A stretch of DNA of 64,000 bases from Sporomusa ovata DSM 2662 (GTDB lineage Bacteria; Bacillota; Negativicutes; Sporomusales; Sporomusaceae). Position 1 is the first letter of the stretch; the number at the start of each line of letters is the position of its first letter. Positions 1 to 7,842 of the stretch are shown here, piece after piece. The position numbers were made by a program, and so were the translations under genes. The notes below the pieces were generated by a model that did no database searches, was not told the origin of the DNA, and saw only the letters and a program-made list of their open reading frames with translations. The DNA lies in NCBI RefSeq assembly GCF_000445445.1, contig NZ_ASXP01000004.1:124001-188000 (forward strand), given 5' to 3'.

Positions 1-891
1 GTTAATCAAGCAGGATCGTCTGTTGACAGCAGTAGACTGCGGTTTGACTTTACCCATTTTGCGCCTGTTACTGCCGAACAGTTGGCTGAGGTTGAGCAAA
101 TGGTTAATGAGGTTATTTTAGGTAATACCACCTTAGCCATTATTGAGACAACACAAGCGGTTGCCAAAGAAATGGGAGCAATGGCTCTCTTCGGTGAAAA
201 ATATGGCGAACGGGTACGGGTAGTGATCGTCGATGGCTTTAGTAAAGAATTATGTGGTGGTACTCATGTTGGTTCAACGGCAGAGATTGGTCTATTTAAA
301 ATTGTCAGTGAAGCAGGTATCGGTGCCGGTATGCGCCGAATTGAGGCAGTTACCGGCTATGGTGCCCATGAATATTTAAAACTGCAAAATGAACTTATTA
401 GAGAAGCGGCTGGTGTGCTAAAGACTCGTCCTGAGGAAATCGTCACCCGAATTGATACGCTCAACGGACGTGTCCGGGAACTGGAAAAAGAAGTTGGTAT
501 CTTAACTACCAAGCTTGCTAAAAATGAAGTACAGGATCTCTTAGCCACTGCCAGCACCATTAACGGTGTTCAGGTAGTAATAGGCCGGGTAGCTGCTGCT
601 GATATGGAGAATCTGCGAGCAACCGGCGATATGGTACGAGATCGTTTGCAATCCGGAGTTGTGGTACTGGGCGCAATTAGTGGTGACAAAGTCAATTTTG
701 TTGCTATGGCTACTGCTGATTGCGTTGCCAAAGGTATTCATGCCGGTAAGATTATAAAAGAAACCGCGGCGGTAGCGGGCGGCGGCGGCGGCGGTCGCCC
801 CGATATGGCCCAAGCTGGCGGCAAACAGCCGGAAAGATTGTCCGAAGCTCTAAAAATGGCTGAGCAAATTATTAAATCACAAATTATATAG
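1..891 (+). CDS. alaS: alanyl-tRNA synthetase, C-terminal part (5'-truncated by window edge)
   Basis: Frame 1 is open from the first base, so the gene begins upstream and 296 codons are visible. The start of the visible part reads like the end of the AlaRS tRNA-recognition domain. It is followed by the editing (SAD) domain with the zinc-ligand motif CGGTH at 253-267, then a coiled-coil linker and the DHHA1/C-Ala domain with its glycine-rich stretch near 775-800. The enzyme charges tRNA-Ala with alanine and hydrolyses mischarged Ser/Gly-tRNA-Ala in the cytoplasm. Its position before ireB and ruvX is the usual Bacillota order. Identification is secure; only the catalytic N-terminus is missing from view. 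Confidence 0.97.
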   Translation, partial: VNQAGSSVDSSRLRFDFTHFAPVTAEQLAEVEQMVNEVILGNTTLAIIETTQAVAKEMGAMALFGEKYGERVRVVIVDGFSKELCGGTHVGSTAEIGLFKIVSEAGIGAGMRRIEAVTGYGAHEYLKLQNELIREAAGVLKTRPEEIVTRIDTLNGRVRELEKEVGILTTKLAKNEVQDLLATASTINGVQVVIGRVAAADMENLRATGDMVRDRLQSGVVVLGAISGDKVNFVAMATADCVAKGIHAGKIIKETAAVAGGGGGGRPDMAQAGGKQPERLSEALKMAEQIIKSQII

Positions 892-900
892 TGCATCATA

Positions 901-923
901 CAGGCAGGCTTTGTGCCTGCCTG
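901..923 (+). terminator. hairpin after alaS, probable terminator
   Basis: A perfect 9-bp stem (caggcaggc / gcctgcctg) with a 5-base loop lies 9 bases after the alaS stop. The downstream sequence is AT-rich, but its T run is broken by A residues, so termination strength is uncertain. Confidence 0.6.
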
Positions 924-1015
924 TAAAAATTTATCAAAACTAACAGGAAAATATAATGCCAGGTAGAATATATAGATCTATACTTTGTCGATAATATAAG
1001 GGAGGAGGAGGCTTT

Positions 1016-1273
1016 ATGACCAATATATCGCAAGAAACAATGATGTTTAAGGTAAATAATGATGATACTAACGCGGCTGAAGTAATTCTGACAACTGTTT
1101 ACCAGTCCTTAAAGGAAAAAGGATATAATCCAATAAATCAATTGGTAGGTTACCTTTTATCTGGAGATCCGACCTATATAACCAGCTATAATAATGCCCG
1201 TGGACTGATTCGCAAGTTAGAGCGTGATGAGATTATTGAGGAATTGGTACGTGCCTATCTAAAAGACAAATAA
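1016..1273 (+). CDS. IreB family regulatory phosphoprotein (DUF965)
   Basis: This 85-residue protein matches the IreB/YrzL family throughout. Recognisable features are the N-terminal 'TMMFKVN' segment, the central 'YNPINQLVGYLLSGDPTYI' block and the 'ARxLIRKLERDEIIEELVRAYL' helix pattern. IreB is a cytoplasmic substrate of the Ser/Thr kinase IreK in Enterococcus, where it affects cell-envelope stress and cephalosporin resistance; phosphorylation sites there are N-terminal threonines, and several threonines are present here. A strong purine-rich Shine-Dalgarno (gggaggaggagg) precedes the ATG. It lies between alaS and ruvX, the conserved location of this family. Confidence 0.93.
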   Translation: MTNISQETMMFKVNNDDTNAAEVILTTVYQSLKEKGYNPINQLVGYLLSGDPTYITSYNNARGLIRKLERDEIIEELVRAYLKDK

Positions 1274-1274
1274 G

Positions 1275-1434
1275 ATGGATTATCATGTACTTGGAAAAAC
1301 AGGTCTTTTTGTAACAAGATGTTTTTGCGGACTTACTATTGGCCTTTTGCAGTCAAACCGGCCATTGGCCGAAGGTGCTGGCGTTATTTGGGCAGCACTT
1401 GACGCAGGGGGTCAATTTTATTGATACAGCTGAA
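1275..1434 (+). pseudogene. aldo/keto reductase N-terminal remnant, frameshifted
   Basis: An ATG one base after the ireB stop opens a 49-codon reading frame (stop at 1422-1424) that resembles the start of an aldo/keto reductase: 'MDYHVLGKTGL' is the first beta strand and 'LAEGAGVIWAALDAG' the first helix. The canonical 'GVNFIDTAE' motif continues only in the +1 frame, because one extra G sits in a GGGGG run at 1407-1411. The expected 'SRLCFG' region is also scrambled to 'TRCFCG'. After DTAE the similarity stops and the leader of ruvX begins. I read this as a truncated, decayed gene of about 55 codons out of the family's usual 300 or more. Confidence 0.6.
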
Positions 1435-1469
1435 ATAATAGTAGTTCTTTGTGATAATGGGGAGGATAA

Positions 1470-1889
1470 ATGCGCATACTAGCACTTGATGTCGGGGACA
1501 AAACTATTGGAATAGCGGTTTGCGATGAGCTTAAGCTGACAGCACAAGGGGTTGAAGTCATTCGCAGAACATCGCCAACTAAGGATTTTACTAGGCTCAA
1601 TGAACTGATAACCATGTATCAGGTAGGGCTTGTTGTTATTGGGTTACCCAAAAACATGAACGGTACGATTGGCCCCAGAGGCGAACTTGTGAAGGAATTT
1701 GCCAGCACATTGATACAGACTATCCCCAATATTGAGATTACATTCTGGGATGAGCGTTTGTCTACTGTTGCAGCGCAAAAATCGCTAATTGCAGCTGATG
1801 TCAGCCGGGCCAAGCGACGTCAGGTTATTGACAAAATGGCTGCTGTCTTCATTTTACAAGGCTATCTTGACAGTTTGGCACGAGGGTAG
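1470..1889 (+). CDS. ruvX: Holliday junction resolvase-like protein / pre-16S rRNA nuclease YqgF
   Basis: A 139-residue RNase H-fold nuclease of the YqgF/RuvX family. Visible motifs are the first-strand aspartate (D7 in 'LALDVGDKTIGIAV'), the 'VIGLPKNMNGTIGPR' block, 'WDERLST' with E95, and the final 'DKMAAVFILQGYL' with D121; these acidic residues form the metal site. In bacteria the protein matures the 5' end of 16S rRNA and has been proposed to resolve Holliday junctions. An SD 'ggggagg' precedes the ATG. Its neighbours ireB and the DUF1292 gene are the standard ones. Length is normal for the family. Confidence 0.95.
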   Translation: MRILALDVGDKTIGIAVCDELKLTAQGVEVIRRTSPTKDFTRLNELITMYQVGLVVIGLPKNMNGTIGPRGELVKEFASTLIQTIPNIEITFWDERLSTVAAQKSLIAADVSRAKRRQVIDKMAAVFILQGYLDSLARG

Positions 1890-1971
1890 TTGACTTTCCA
1901 GAGAGTCCCTTGACAGGATATGTTTTCTAAGATAAAATTATATTGCGTATGTGTAAAAAGAGGTGAAAGAC

Positions 1972-2313
1972 ATGACTGAAAATGAATACGATGAAAGTAT
2001 GGAGTTTGATGAGCCGGTAGTCGTCATGACTGATGAAGAAGGCAATGAATACTACTACCGTGAAGACATGATCGTTCCTGTTGGTGACAAGCGCTTCGCT
2101 ATACTGGTACCATTTGACGTTGATGAAGAGGAGTGCGATGGTAGCTGCCATGATGAAAGCTGCGACTGTGGCTGCGGTGAAGAAACTGACGTATTTATTG
2201 CCCGAATCGACGTTGACGAAGACGGCGAAGAAATTTACGTAGACCCTACTGATGAAGAATTTGAAGAAGTTCGTAAAGCCTACGAAGAGTTGATTGAAGA
2301 CGAGGAAGAGTAA
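1972..2313 (+). CDS. DUF1292 family acidic protein with Cys-rich insert
   Basis: A 113-residue, very acidic cytoplasmic protein of the DUF1292 family ('TDEEGNEYYYREDMIVPVGDKRFAILVP' pattern, then 'VFIARIDVDEDGEEIYVDPTDEEFEEV'). The family has no established function and normally sits between ruvX and mltG, as here. An in-frame GTG lies at 1963, but the SD 'agaggtg' overlaps it and is 6 bases from the ATG at 1972, so I chose 1972. The middle carries a cluster of five cysteines within 13 residues (C-x3-C-x4-C-x-C-x-C, around nt 2134-2175), which could bind a metal. Confidence 0.9.
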   Translation: MTENEYDESMEFDEPVVVMTDEEGNEYYYREDMIVPVGDKRFAILVPFDVDEEECDGSCHDESCDCGCGEETDVFIARIDVDEDGEEIYVDPTDEEFEEVRKAYEELIEDEEE

Positions 2314-2340
2314 AAGAAGCCGCCAGGCTTCTTTTTTTTC
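2313..2340 (+). terminator. Rho-independent terminator after DUF1292 gene
   Basis: A 9-bp stem (aaagaagcc / ggcttcttt) with a 4-base loop, followed by an unbroken T run. It starts on the stop codon of the DUF1292 gene and separates it from mltG. Confidence 0.9.
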
Positions 2341-2427
2341 CAGATGGATAGGTAACCTTATTTGTCTCATAAGACATTATCGATTATAATGGTACTAGCT
2401 TAGATGAATGTGAAAAGGGGATAGTGA

Positions 2428-3444
2428 ATGTTACTACTAAATATTTCGGTTTCCAAGAAAATTCTAATTGGAATCTTGGCAGCCACTATTCTCAGTTTTG
2501 GCGCGATGCTAGTTGGTTGGACACTGACTGAGCCGGTTAGCAGCAAAGGAGAACCCATACTTGTACGTATTAAAGCAGGTACTCCAGCTAAAGTTATAGC
2601 CGAAGAGTTAGAAAATCAAAAATTAATAAAAAATGCTATTGTATTTCGGGTTGCGGCTAAGCTGCAGGGACTGGAAAATTCACTGCAGGCCGGAGAATAT
2701 TCCATTAGTCCGGCCATGCCTGTGCGGCAAATGCTTACTATGATGTCTCAGGGACAAACTGCTTATCAACAATTTACAATTCCTGAAGGATATACAGTTG
2801 ACCAAATTGCTGAACTGCTGGCCGAAAAGAAACTGGCAAATCCTGAAAAATTTAAAGCATTGGCTAAAAACTTTGCCCCTTTTCCCTATATGGCAGCTAA
2901 CCCTGATACCAAATACAGTGTGGAAGGATTTCTGTTTCCTGACACCTACCGTTTAGCCAGGGGTACTTCTGAAGAAGAGCTGCTGACGATGATGGTCAAA
3001 CAATTTGATGCAAAAATGACTCCTGACAGCAGGCAGCGGGCGGCAGAACTTGGACTTTCTGTCCGTGAGGTTATCATTATGGCTTCTCTTGTGGAAAAAG
3101 AGGCCAAACTCAATGAAGAACAACCAATCATTGCCGGAGTTTTTGCCAATAGGATAAAGCAAAACATGCCTTTGCAGTCATGTGCTACCATTCAATATAT
3201 TCTTGGTTATCCTAAGGCTGAACTTACCATTCAGGACACTGAAATCGTCTCGCCCTATAATACCTATCAAATCATGGGCTTGCCACCAGGGCCTATTGCT
3301 AATCCTGGGACTGATGCTATCAAAGCTGTGCTTTTGGCTAACAAAACCGATTATTTATATTTTGTAGCCGATAAACAAGGCAAGCATCATTTTAGCAATT
3401 CCTATGCAGAACATTTACTGGCAATCAATCAGGTGCAGTTATGA
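2428..3444 (+). CDS. mltG: endolytic transglycosylase MltG
   Basis: A 338-residue YceG-like protein with one N-terminal membrane segment (about residues 11-32), a LysM-like domain ('VRIKAGTPAKVIAEELENQKLI') and the catalytic YceG domain. Family motifs are 'EGFLFPDTYRL' (166-176), 'ASLVEKEA' with the likely catalytic E223, 'SPYNTYQIMGLPPGPIANPG' and the terminal 'YLYFVADKQGKHHFS'. MltG cleaves nascent glycan strands at the outer face of the cytoplasmic membrane and sets glycan length. It overlaps the next gene by 4 bases (ATGA), so the two are translationally coupled. The SD 'aaaagggg' precedes the ATG. Confidence 0.95.
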   Translation: MLLLNISVSKKILIGILAATILSFGAMLVGWTLTEPVSSKGEPILVRIKAGTPAKVIAEELENQKLIKNAIVFRVAAKLQGLENSLQAGEYSISPAMPVRQMLTMMSQGQTAYQQFTIPEGYTVDQIAELLAEKKLANPEKFKALAKNFAPFPYMAANPDTKYSVEGFLFPDTYRLARGTSEEELLTMMVKQFDAKMTPDSRQRAAELGLSVREVIIMASLVEKEAKLNEEQPIIAGVFANRIKQNMPLQSCATIQYILGYPKAELTIQDTEIVSPYNTYQIMGLPPGPIANPGTDAIKAVLLANKTDYLYFVADKQGKHHFSNSYAEHLLAINQVQL

Positions 3445-4055
3445 AAGATAACTTGATTACGCTGTTAGCTGAAATGGAAGAGTATGCTATTGCCCATAAT
3501 GTGCCAATCCTTAACCGGGAAAGTGGTCAGTTGTTACAAGCGGTAACCGCCGGTGCTACCCCTAAGTCTGTCCTGGAGATAGGTACAGCAATTGGTTATT
3601 CAACATTACTTTTGGCTGCCAACATCGCACCTGGTGGAAAAATAACGACACTTGAACAAGATGAAAACCGGATAGTGGTTGCCCGGCAATTTCTGGCGCA
3701 GGCAGGTGTTCTCGACCACATAGAAATTATTGCCGGCAATGCCGGCGAAGTTGTGTCCGGACTAACTGACCGTTTTGATTTAGTATTTATTGACGCTGCG
3801 AAAGGTCAATATCTTGATTATTTGTATAAAGTTATGGATAAACTTTCTCCAGGAGCTATTATCATTGCTGATAATGTCTTATTTAGAGGCTGGGTGCTTG
3901 ATAACCAGGCAACACCCAGGCGTTTTCGGACAATTGTTAAACGTCTGCAGGCTTATCTTGATTTTGTTACTAATGATGCGCGGTTTGACACGGTAGTTCA
4001 CCAGACCGGCGATGGTATGGCCGTATCGCGTTACCAGGGAGAGGCGAATAAATGA
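3441..4055 (+). CDS. SAM-dependent O-methyltransferase (YrrM-like)
   Basis: A 204-residue class I methyltransferase of the O-methyltransferase family 3. The SAM-binding motif I 'VLEIGTAIGYS' is at residues 44-54, the acidic post-motif 'LEQDENR' follows, and 'DLVFIDAAKGQYLDYL' plus 'IIADNVLFRG' carry the metal-ligand aspartates. The Bacillus counterpart yrrM (trmR) methylates 5-hydroxyuridine at position 34 of tRNA to 5-methoxyuridine. That role fits here because the next gene is a U32 protein of the type that makes the hydroxyuridine. It overlaps mltG and the U32 gene by 4 bases each, which implies one operon. The function assignment is by family and context. Confidence 0.85.
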   Translation: MKDNLITLLAEMEEYAIAHNVPILNRESGQLLQAVTAGATPKSVLEIGTAIGYSTLLLAANIAPGGKITTLEQDENRIVVARQFLAQAGVLDHIEIIAGNAGEVVSGLTDRFDLVFIDAAKGQYLDYLYKVMDKLSPGAIIIADNVLFRGWVLDNQATPRRFRTIVKRLQAYLDFVTNDARFDTVVHQTGDGMAVSRYQGEANK

Positions 4056-5305
4056 TAACTAAACCAGAGCTTCTGGCACCTGCCGGAAACTTGGAAAAAC
4101 TTAAAATGGCACTTATTTATGGTGCCGATGCTGTGTATATGGGCGGAAAGGCTTTTGGTTTACGGGCTTTTGGCGATAATTTTGATGATACTGAACTTGA
4201 GCAAGGGATTGATTTTGCTCATAGTCTTGGTAAAAAAGCCTATATAACCATTAATATCTTTCCCCACAACAATGATTTGCTTGGTTTGCCTGAATATCTT
4301 ACGCGTCTTGCCGCAATAGGTGCTGATGCCATCCTGGTTTCTGACCTTGGTGTATTTCGCATTGCCCGGCAGGCAGCTCCTTCGCTGCCTATTCATATTA
4401 GTACTCAGGCCAATAGTACCAATTGGGCTGCTGTCCAATTCTGGCAAGAACTAGGTGCAACGCGGGTCGTGTTAGCACGGGAGCTTTCACTTGCTGATAT
4501 AAAACTGATCAGGCAAAAGGTTAACATTGAACTCGAAGCCTTTGTCCATGGGGCGATGTGTATGTCTTATTCCGGGCGTTGCCTAATAAGTAACTATCTA
4601 ACCGGACGTGATGCCAATCGGGGAGAATGTGCACAGCCTTGCCGTTGGAAATATCATCTCATGGAAGAAAGCCGTCCGGGAGTATACTTACCAGTAGCGG
4701 AAGATGAACGGGGTACATACATATTTAATTCCAAAGATTTATGTCTTATCGGCCATATACCTGAACTTATGGATAGCGGCTTACATAGTTTTAAAATAGA
4801 AGGCCGCATGAAAAGTGTTCACTATGTTGCTACTGTTATCAAGGTTTATCGAGAGGCCATTGACAGCTATGCCAGTTCGTCAGCACTCTTTACAGTCAAA
4901 CAGGAATGGCTTGATGAACTACAGAAAGTATCGCACCGGGAATATACAACAGGTTTTACTTTTACTAAGCCAACAGAGCAAGATCAAATTTATACTTCTT
5001 CCAGCTATATTCAAACCCATAATTTTATTGGACTTGTTAAGGAATACAATCCGTCGACCGGCATGGCAGTAGTAGAGCAGCGCAATAATATGAAGGTTGG
5101 CGAAAAAATTGAAATTATGCAGCCTGGTAAGAGCAACTTTGTACAAACAATTAGCCAAATGTTTGATTCCGAAGGCAACTTGATCAGTGTAGCGCCTCAT
5201 CCACAGCAAATTGTGACCCTGCCAATGTCGCAACCGGTGGTGCCCTATGCTATGCTCAGGCGGCCGCAAGGCAGGAGCGATGAACTTGACAACGACAATA
5301 GATAA
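4052..5305 (+). CDS. U32 family protein, probable tRNA U34 hydroxylation enzyme (TrhP-like)
   Basis: A 417-residue peptidase U32-family protein. It has the N-terminal TIM-barrel motif 'PELLAPAGNLEKLKMAL', 'DAVYMGGKAFGLRA', and the cysteine cluster 'CMSYSGRCLISNY' / 'GECAQPC' (about residues 170-196) that would ligate an Fe-S cluster. Next comes 'SKDLCLIGHIPELMDSGLHSFKIEGRMKS' (shown in parts), then a C-terminal beta domain. In Bacillus the yrrN/yrrO pair (trhP1/P2) is needed for prephenate-dependent hydroxylation of U34 in tRNA. Here one gene sits directly after the methyltransferase that would complete mo5U. A true protease activity is not supported by the sequence. Confidence 0.88.
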   Translation: MITKPELLAPAGNLEKLKMALIYGADAVYMGGKAFGLRAFGDNFDDTELEQGIDFAHSLGKKAYITINIFPHNNDLLGLPEYLTRLAAIGADAILVSDLGVFRIARQAAPSLPIHISTQANSTNWAAVQFWQELGATRVVLARELSLADIKLIRQKVNIELEAFVHGAMCMSYSGRCLISNYLTGRDANRGECAQPCRWKYHLMEESRPGVYLPVAEDERGTYIFNSKDLCLIGHIPELMDSGLHSFKIEGRMKSVHYVATVIKVYREAIDSYASSSALFTVKQEWLDELQKVSHREYTTGFTFTKPTEQDQIYTSSSYIQTHNFIGLVKEYNPSTGMAVVEQRNNMKVGEKIEIMQPGKSNFVQTISQMFDSEGNLISVAPHPQQIVTLPMSQPVVPYAMLRRPQGRSDELDNDNR

Positions 5306-5510
5306 ACCGATTTATATCCAGGTTGAACCTAGATATGTTAATTATGTAAATCGAATTATGGAAGGCTATGAATATTTAGGAGTCGTCAGTACATTGGACC
5401 GGCGTGAGGGAATATTGCAAATCCGGGCAACACCTGATACAACTAACGAAGTTCGGGACATATTAGCCCATATTCCGATTGAAATCCATTATGTTGAACG
5501 CTCTGAATAA
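5280..5510 (+). CDS. DUF4911 domain-containing protein
   Basis: A 76-residue protein beginning 'MNLTTTIDKPIYIQVEPRYVNYVN'-like (ATG at 5280 with an 'aggag' SD ending 4 bases upstream). It overlaps the end of the U32 gene by 26 bases. The pattern 'GYEYLGVVSTLDRREGILQIRATPDTTNEVRDIL' is typical of the DUF4911 family, which has no known function and is found beside U32 and penicillin-binding protein genes in clostridia. An upstream ATG at 5247 would add 11 residues but lacks an SD. Confidence 0.75.
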   Translation: MNLTTTIDKPIYIQVEPRYVNYVNRIMEGYEYLGVVSTLDRREGILQIRATPDTTNEVRDILAHIPIEIHYVERSE

Positions 5511-5566
5511 CCGGCTGCCTTTGTAAGCCATACTATATCTATCTAACAACAATAGAAGGTGGCAGT

Positions 5567-7237
5567 ATGGCTTATTCCAGTACACGTATATTTCGACTGG
5601 TTTTATTTTTTTTGATCCTGTCCAGCCTGCTGGTAATGCGATTATTTTATCTCCAGATTATCCAGGGGCAGCAATTAGCTTTAGAAGGACTTAATATTCG
5701 TGTTCAGGGATTACCAGTCGAGATTGCCAGGGGTGAAATCCTGGACTGTAATCGTCTACCACTAACCAATACCACGCAGCAATATAGTCTTGTTGTTTTT
5801 CCTGGGCAAGTTGAACATACTCCGCTGCCATTGTTGCGCAAACTTAACGCTATTGTAAGCTTACCAAGCGAACAGCTTGAATATTTCTTACAGGGTAACC
5901 ATACCAGTGAATACCCCTTTAGACTAGCTAAAGATATTAGCAGTGATACGGCAAAAAAAATTAATGATTTGCATATACCAGGTATTATAGCAATTGCCGA
6001 AAAAAACCGGTATGGACAGGGAATGCTTGCCTCGCATATACTGGGCTACATTAATTCTGCCGACAATAAGGGAGTAAGCGGGATTGAAGGCATGTATGAC
6101 GAGCTGCTGCGCGGCAATCAGCCTGAATATGTTGCTGCCATTGTTGATGCAAGTCAGCAAATCATCCCCGGTCTGGGCTATAAACGGCTAAAGCTTTCGG
6201 CTAGTAATAACGAAACGAATATCGTATTAACTATTGACAAACAGATTCAGCAAAAGGTCGAAAATTGTATGGATCGCACAATTGTCAAGGGTGCCGTGGT
6301 CGTTATGCGTCCAAGTACCGGCGAAATACTTGCTATGGCGTCCAGGCCGGGATTTGATGCCAATAATCTTAGTCGTTATTTAGAGCAAAGCAGTGCCCCT
6401 TTGTTAAACCGTGCCATTTCGGCCTATCAGCCTGGCTCTGTGTTTAAGTTAGTAGTAGCTGCTGCCGCACTTGAAAACAAAACAGTAAAAATGAATGATG
6501 TGCTTTTTGATGCCGGCTATATTGACGTCAATAATGTTCGTTTTCAAGGCTGGGATTATGGTGAGACGCCCAAAGGGTATCTTACCATCACGGAAGCCAT
6601 GGCTCATTCCAGCAACCCGGTGTTTATCGAGGTTGCCTTGAAATTAGGCGCTGAAAAGCTCATTGCTATGGCGGCAAAGTTTGGGTATGGTTCCAGGACA
6701 AATCTTGGATTTTTAGGTGAGAGTGAAGGTAACTTACCGGCTGCCGATCAATTATACCCAGGTGATCTGGCTAATTTGGCTATCGGTCAGGGTTTTTGTG
6801 AAGCTACGCCGGTGCAGGTAGCGCAGACAGTAGCCACAATCGTAAACGATGGCCTTAAGATTGAACCATATATTGTTAGTCTCCTTACAACCCCTGATGG
6901 AACTATTGTTAAGAAGTTTCAAGCCCATCCTGGTATACGGGTAATATCCAGGCAAACAGCTGAAAGATTACGAAACATGATGCTGGCGGTCACACAATAT
7001 GGCACAGGCCAAGCTGCTTATGTGGAGGTCTTTGGTTCAGCAGGTAAGACTGGTTCGGCTGAAACAGGACGAACCAGTACCAACGGGAAGGGTATAAATC
7101 ATGCTTGGTTTGCTGGTTTTACGCCGTTTGAGCATCCTAAGTATGTCATTGTGGTTTTTGTGGAGGAAGGCATGTCTGGCAGTAATGTTGCCGCCCCCAT
7201 CTTTCGTGACATAGCAACCGAAATTCTTAAAAACTAG
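5567..7237 (+). CDS. class B penicillin-binding protein (PbpI/SpoVD-like transpeptidase)
   Basis: A 556-residue protein with one N-terminal membrane anchor (about residues 9-30), a PBP dimerisation domain and a C-terminal transpeptidase domain. The active-site motifs are intact: S291-V-F-K294, S348-S-N350 and K494-T-G. It cross-links peptidoglycan outside the cytoplasmic membrane. There is no PASTA domain. Its place right after the U32 region matches Bacillus pbpI (yrrR, PBP4b), which is expressed in the mother cell during sporulation; a SpoVD-like role is therefore plausible but not proven. The ATG is preceded by 'agaaggtgg'. Confidence 0.88.
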   Translation: MAYSSTRIFRLVLFFLILSSLLVMRLFYLQIIQGQQLALEGLNIRVQGLPVEIARGEILDCNRLPLTNTTQQYSLVVFPGQVEHTPLPLLRKLNAIVSLPSEQLEYFLQGNHTSEYPFRLAKDISSDTAKKINDLHIPGIIAIAEKNRYGQGMLASHILGYINSADNKGVSGIEGMYDELLRGNQPEYVAAIVDASQQIIPGLGYKRLKLSASNNETNIVLTIDKQIQQKVENCMDRTIVKGAVVVMRPSTGEILAMASRPGFDANNLSRYLEQSSAPLLNRAISAYQPGSVFKLVVAAAALENKTVKMNDVLFDAGYIDVNNVRFQGWDYGETPKGYLTITEAMAHSSNPVFIEVALKLGAEKLIAMAAKFGYGSRTNLGFLGESEGNLPAADQLYPGDLANLAIGQGFCEATPVQVAQTVATIVNDGLKIEPYIVSLLTTPDGTIVKKFQAHPGIRVISRQTAERLRNMMLAVTQYGTGQAAYVEVFGSAGKTGSAETGRTSTNGKGINHAWFAGFTPFEHPKYVIVVFVEEGMSGSNVAAPIFRDIATEILKN

Positions 7238-7383
7238 GTAACCAAACATCTAACCTATGAAATAGTTTTTCTGTAGTCAAAATACAAAATATATGCTAAA
7301 ATGTTAAAGTTAGTACACAAAGATATTTTTTGCTGCTGGCAACAAGTACCACATGAATTAAGTAAACGCTGGAGATGAATGGG

Positions 7384-7842
7384 ATGGAAGCTTTTAAAAA
7401 ACGAGTTTTGGTTCTCCACGGGCCTAACCTGAATTTGCTTGGGAAGCGTGAGCCGGAAGTATATGGTACGACTACGCTTGAAAATATTAACGATATGTTA
7501 CAGGGGCGGGCCGTAGAGCTGGGTTTGGAACTCGTCTTTATGCAAAGTAACTATGAAGGTAAACTGATTGACGCCATCCAGCAAGCCCCGGGCAACTATG
7601 CCTGTATTATAATTAATCCAGCTGCCTTTACTCATTATAGCATTGCGGTGCGTGACGCGTTGGCAGCCGTAAATGTGCCGGCCATTGAGGTCCATTTATC
7701 CAATATTTACTGTAGAGAGGAATTTCGTCATCATTCAGTAATTTCAGCGGTAGCCATTGGACAAATAGCCGGCTTTGGGGCAAATAGTTATTTACTGGCA
7801 TTAGAGGCGGCTGCGAATCTGATTAAGGGTACAAAGCTATGA
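7384..7842 (+). CDS. aroQ: 3-dehydroquinate dehydratase, type II
   Basis: A 152-residue shikimate-pathway enzyme that dehydrates 3-dehydroquinate. Family motifs are 'VLHGPNLNLLGKREPEVYG', 'MQSNYEGKLIDAIQQ', 'IIINPAAFTHYSIAVRDAL', 'VPAIEVHLSNIYCREEFRHHS' (each seen in full) and 'GQIAGFGANSYLLAL'. The catalytic Tyr of 'EVYG' and the His of 'EVHLSN' are present. An in-frame ATG at 7375 directly abuts the 'ctggag' SD, whereas the ATG at 7384 lies 9 bases from it, so 7384 is preferred. It overlaps pepQ by 4 bases. Confidence 0.96.
   Translation: MEAFKKRVLVLHGPNLNLLGKREPEVYGTTTLENINDMLQGRAVELGLELVFMQSNYEGKLIDAIQQAPGNYACIIINPAAFTHYSIAVRDALAAVNVPAIEVHLSNIYCREEFRHHSVISAVAIGQIAGFGANSYLLALEAAANLIKGTKL

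Noticed and set aside
1927..2370. A 147-codon minus-strand ORF opposite the DUF1292 gene
   Set aside because: A Phe/Val-rich antisense product of an acidic coding sequence; it covers the terminator and lacks an SD.
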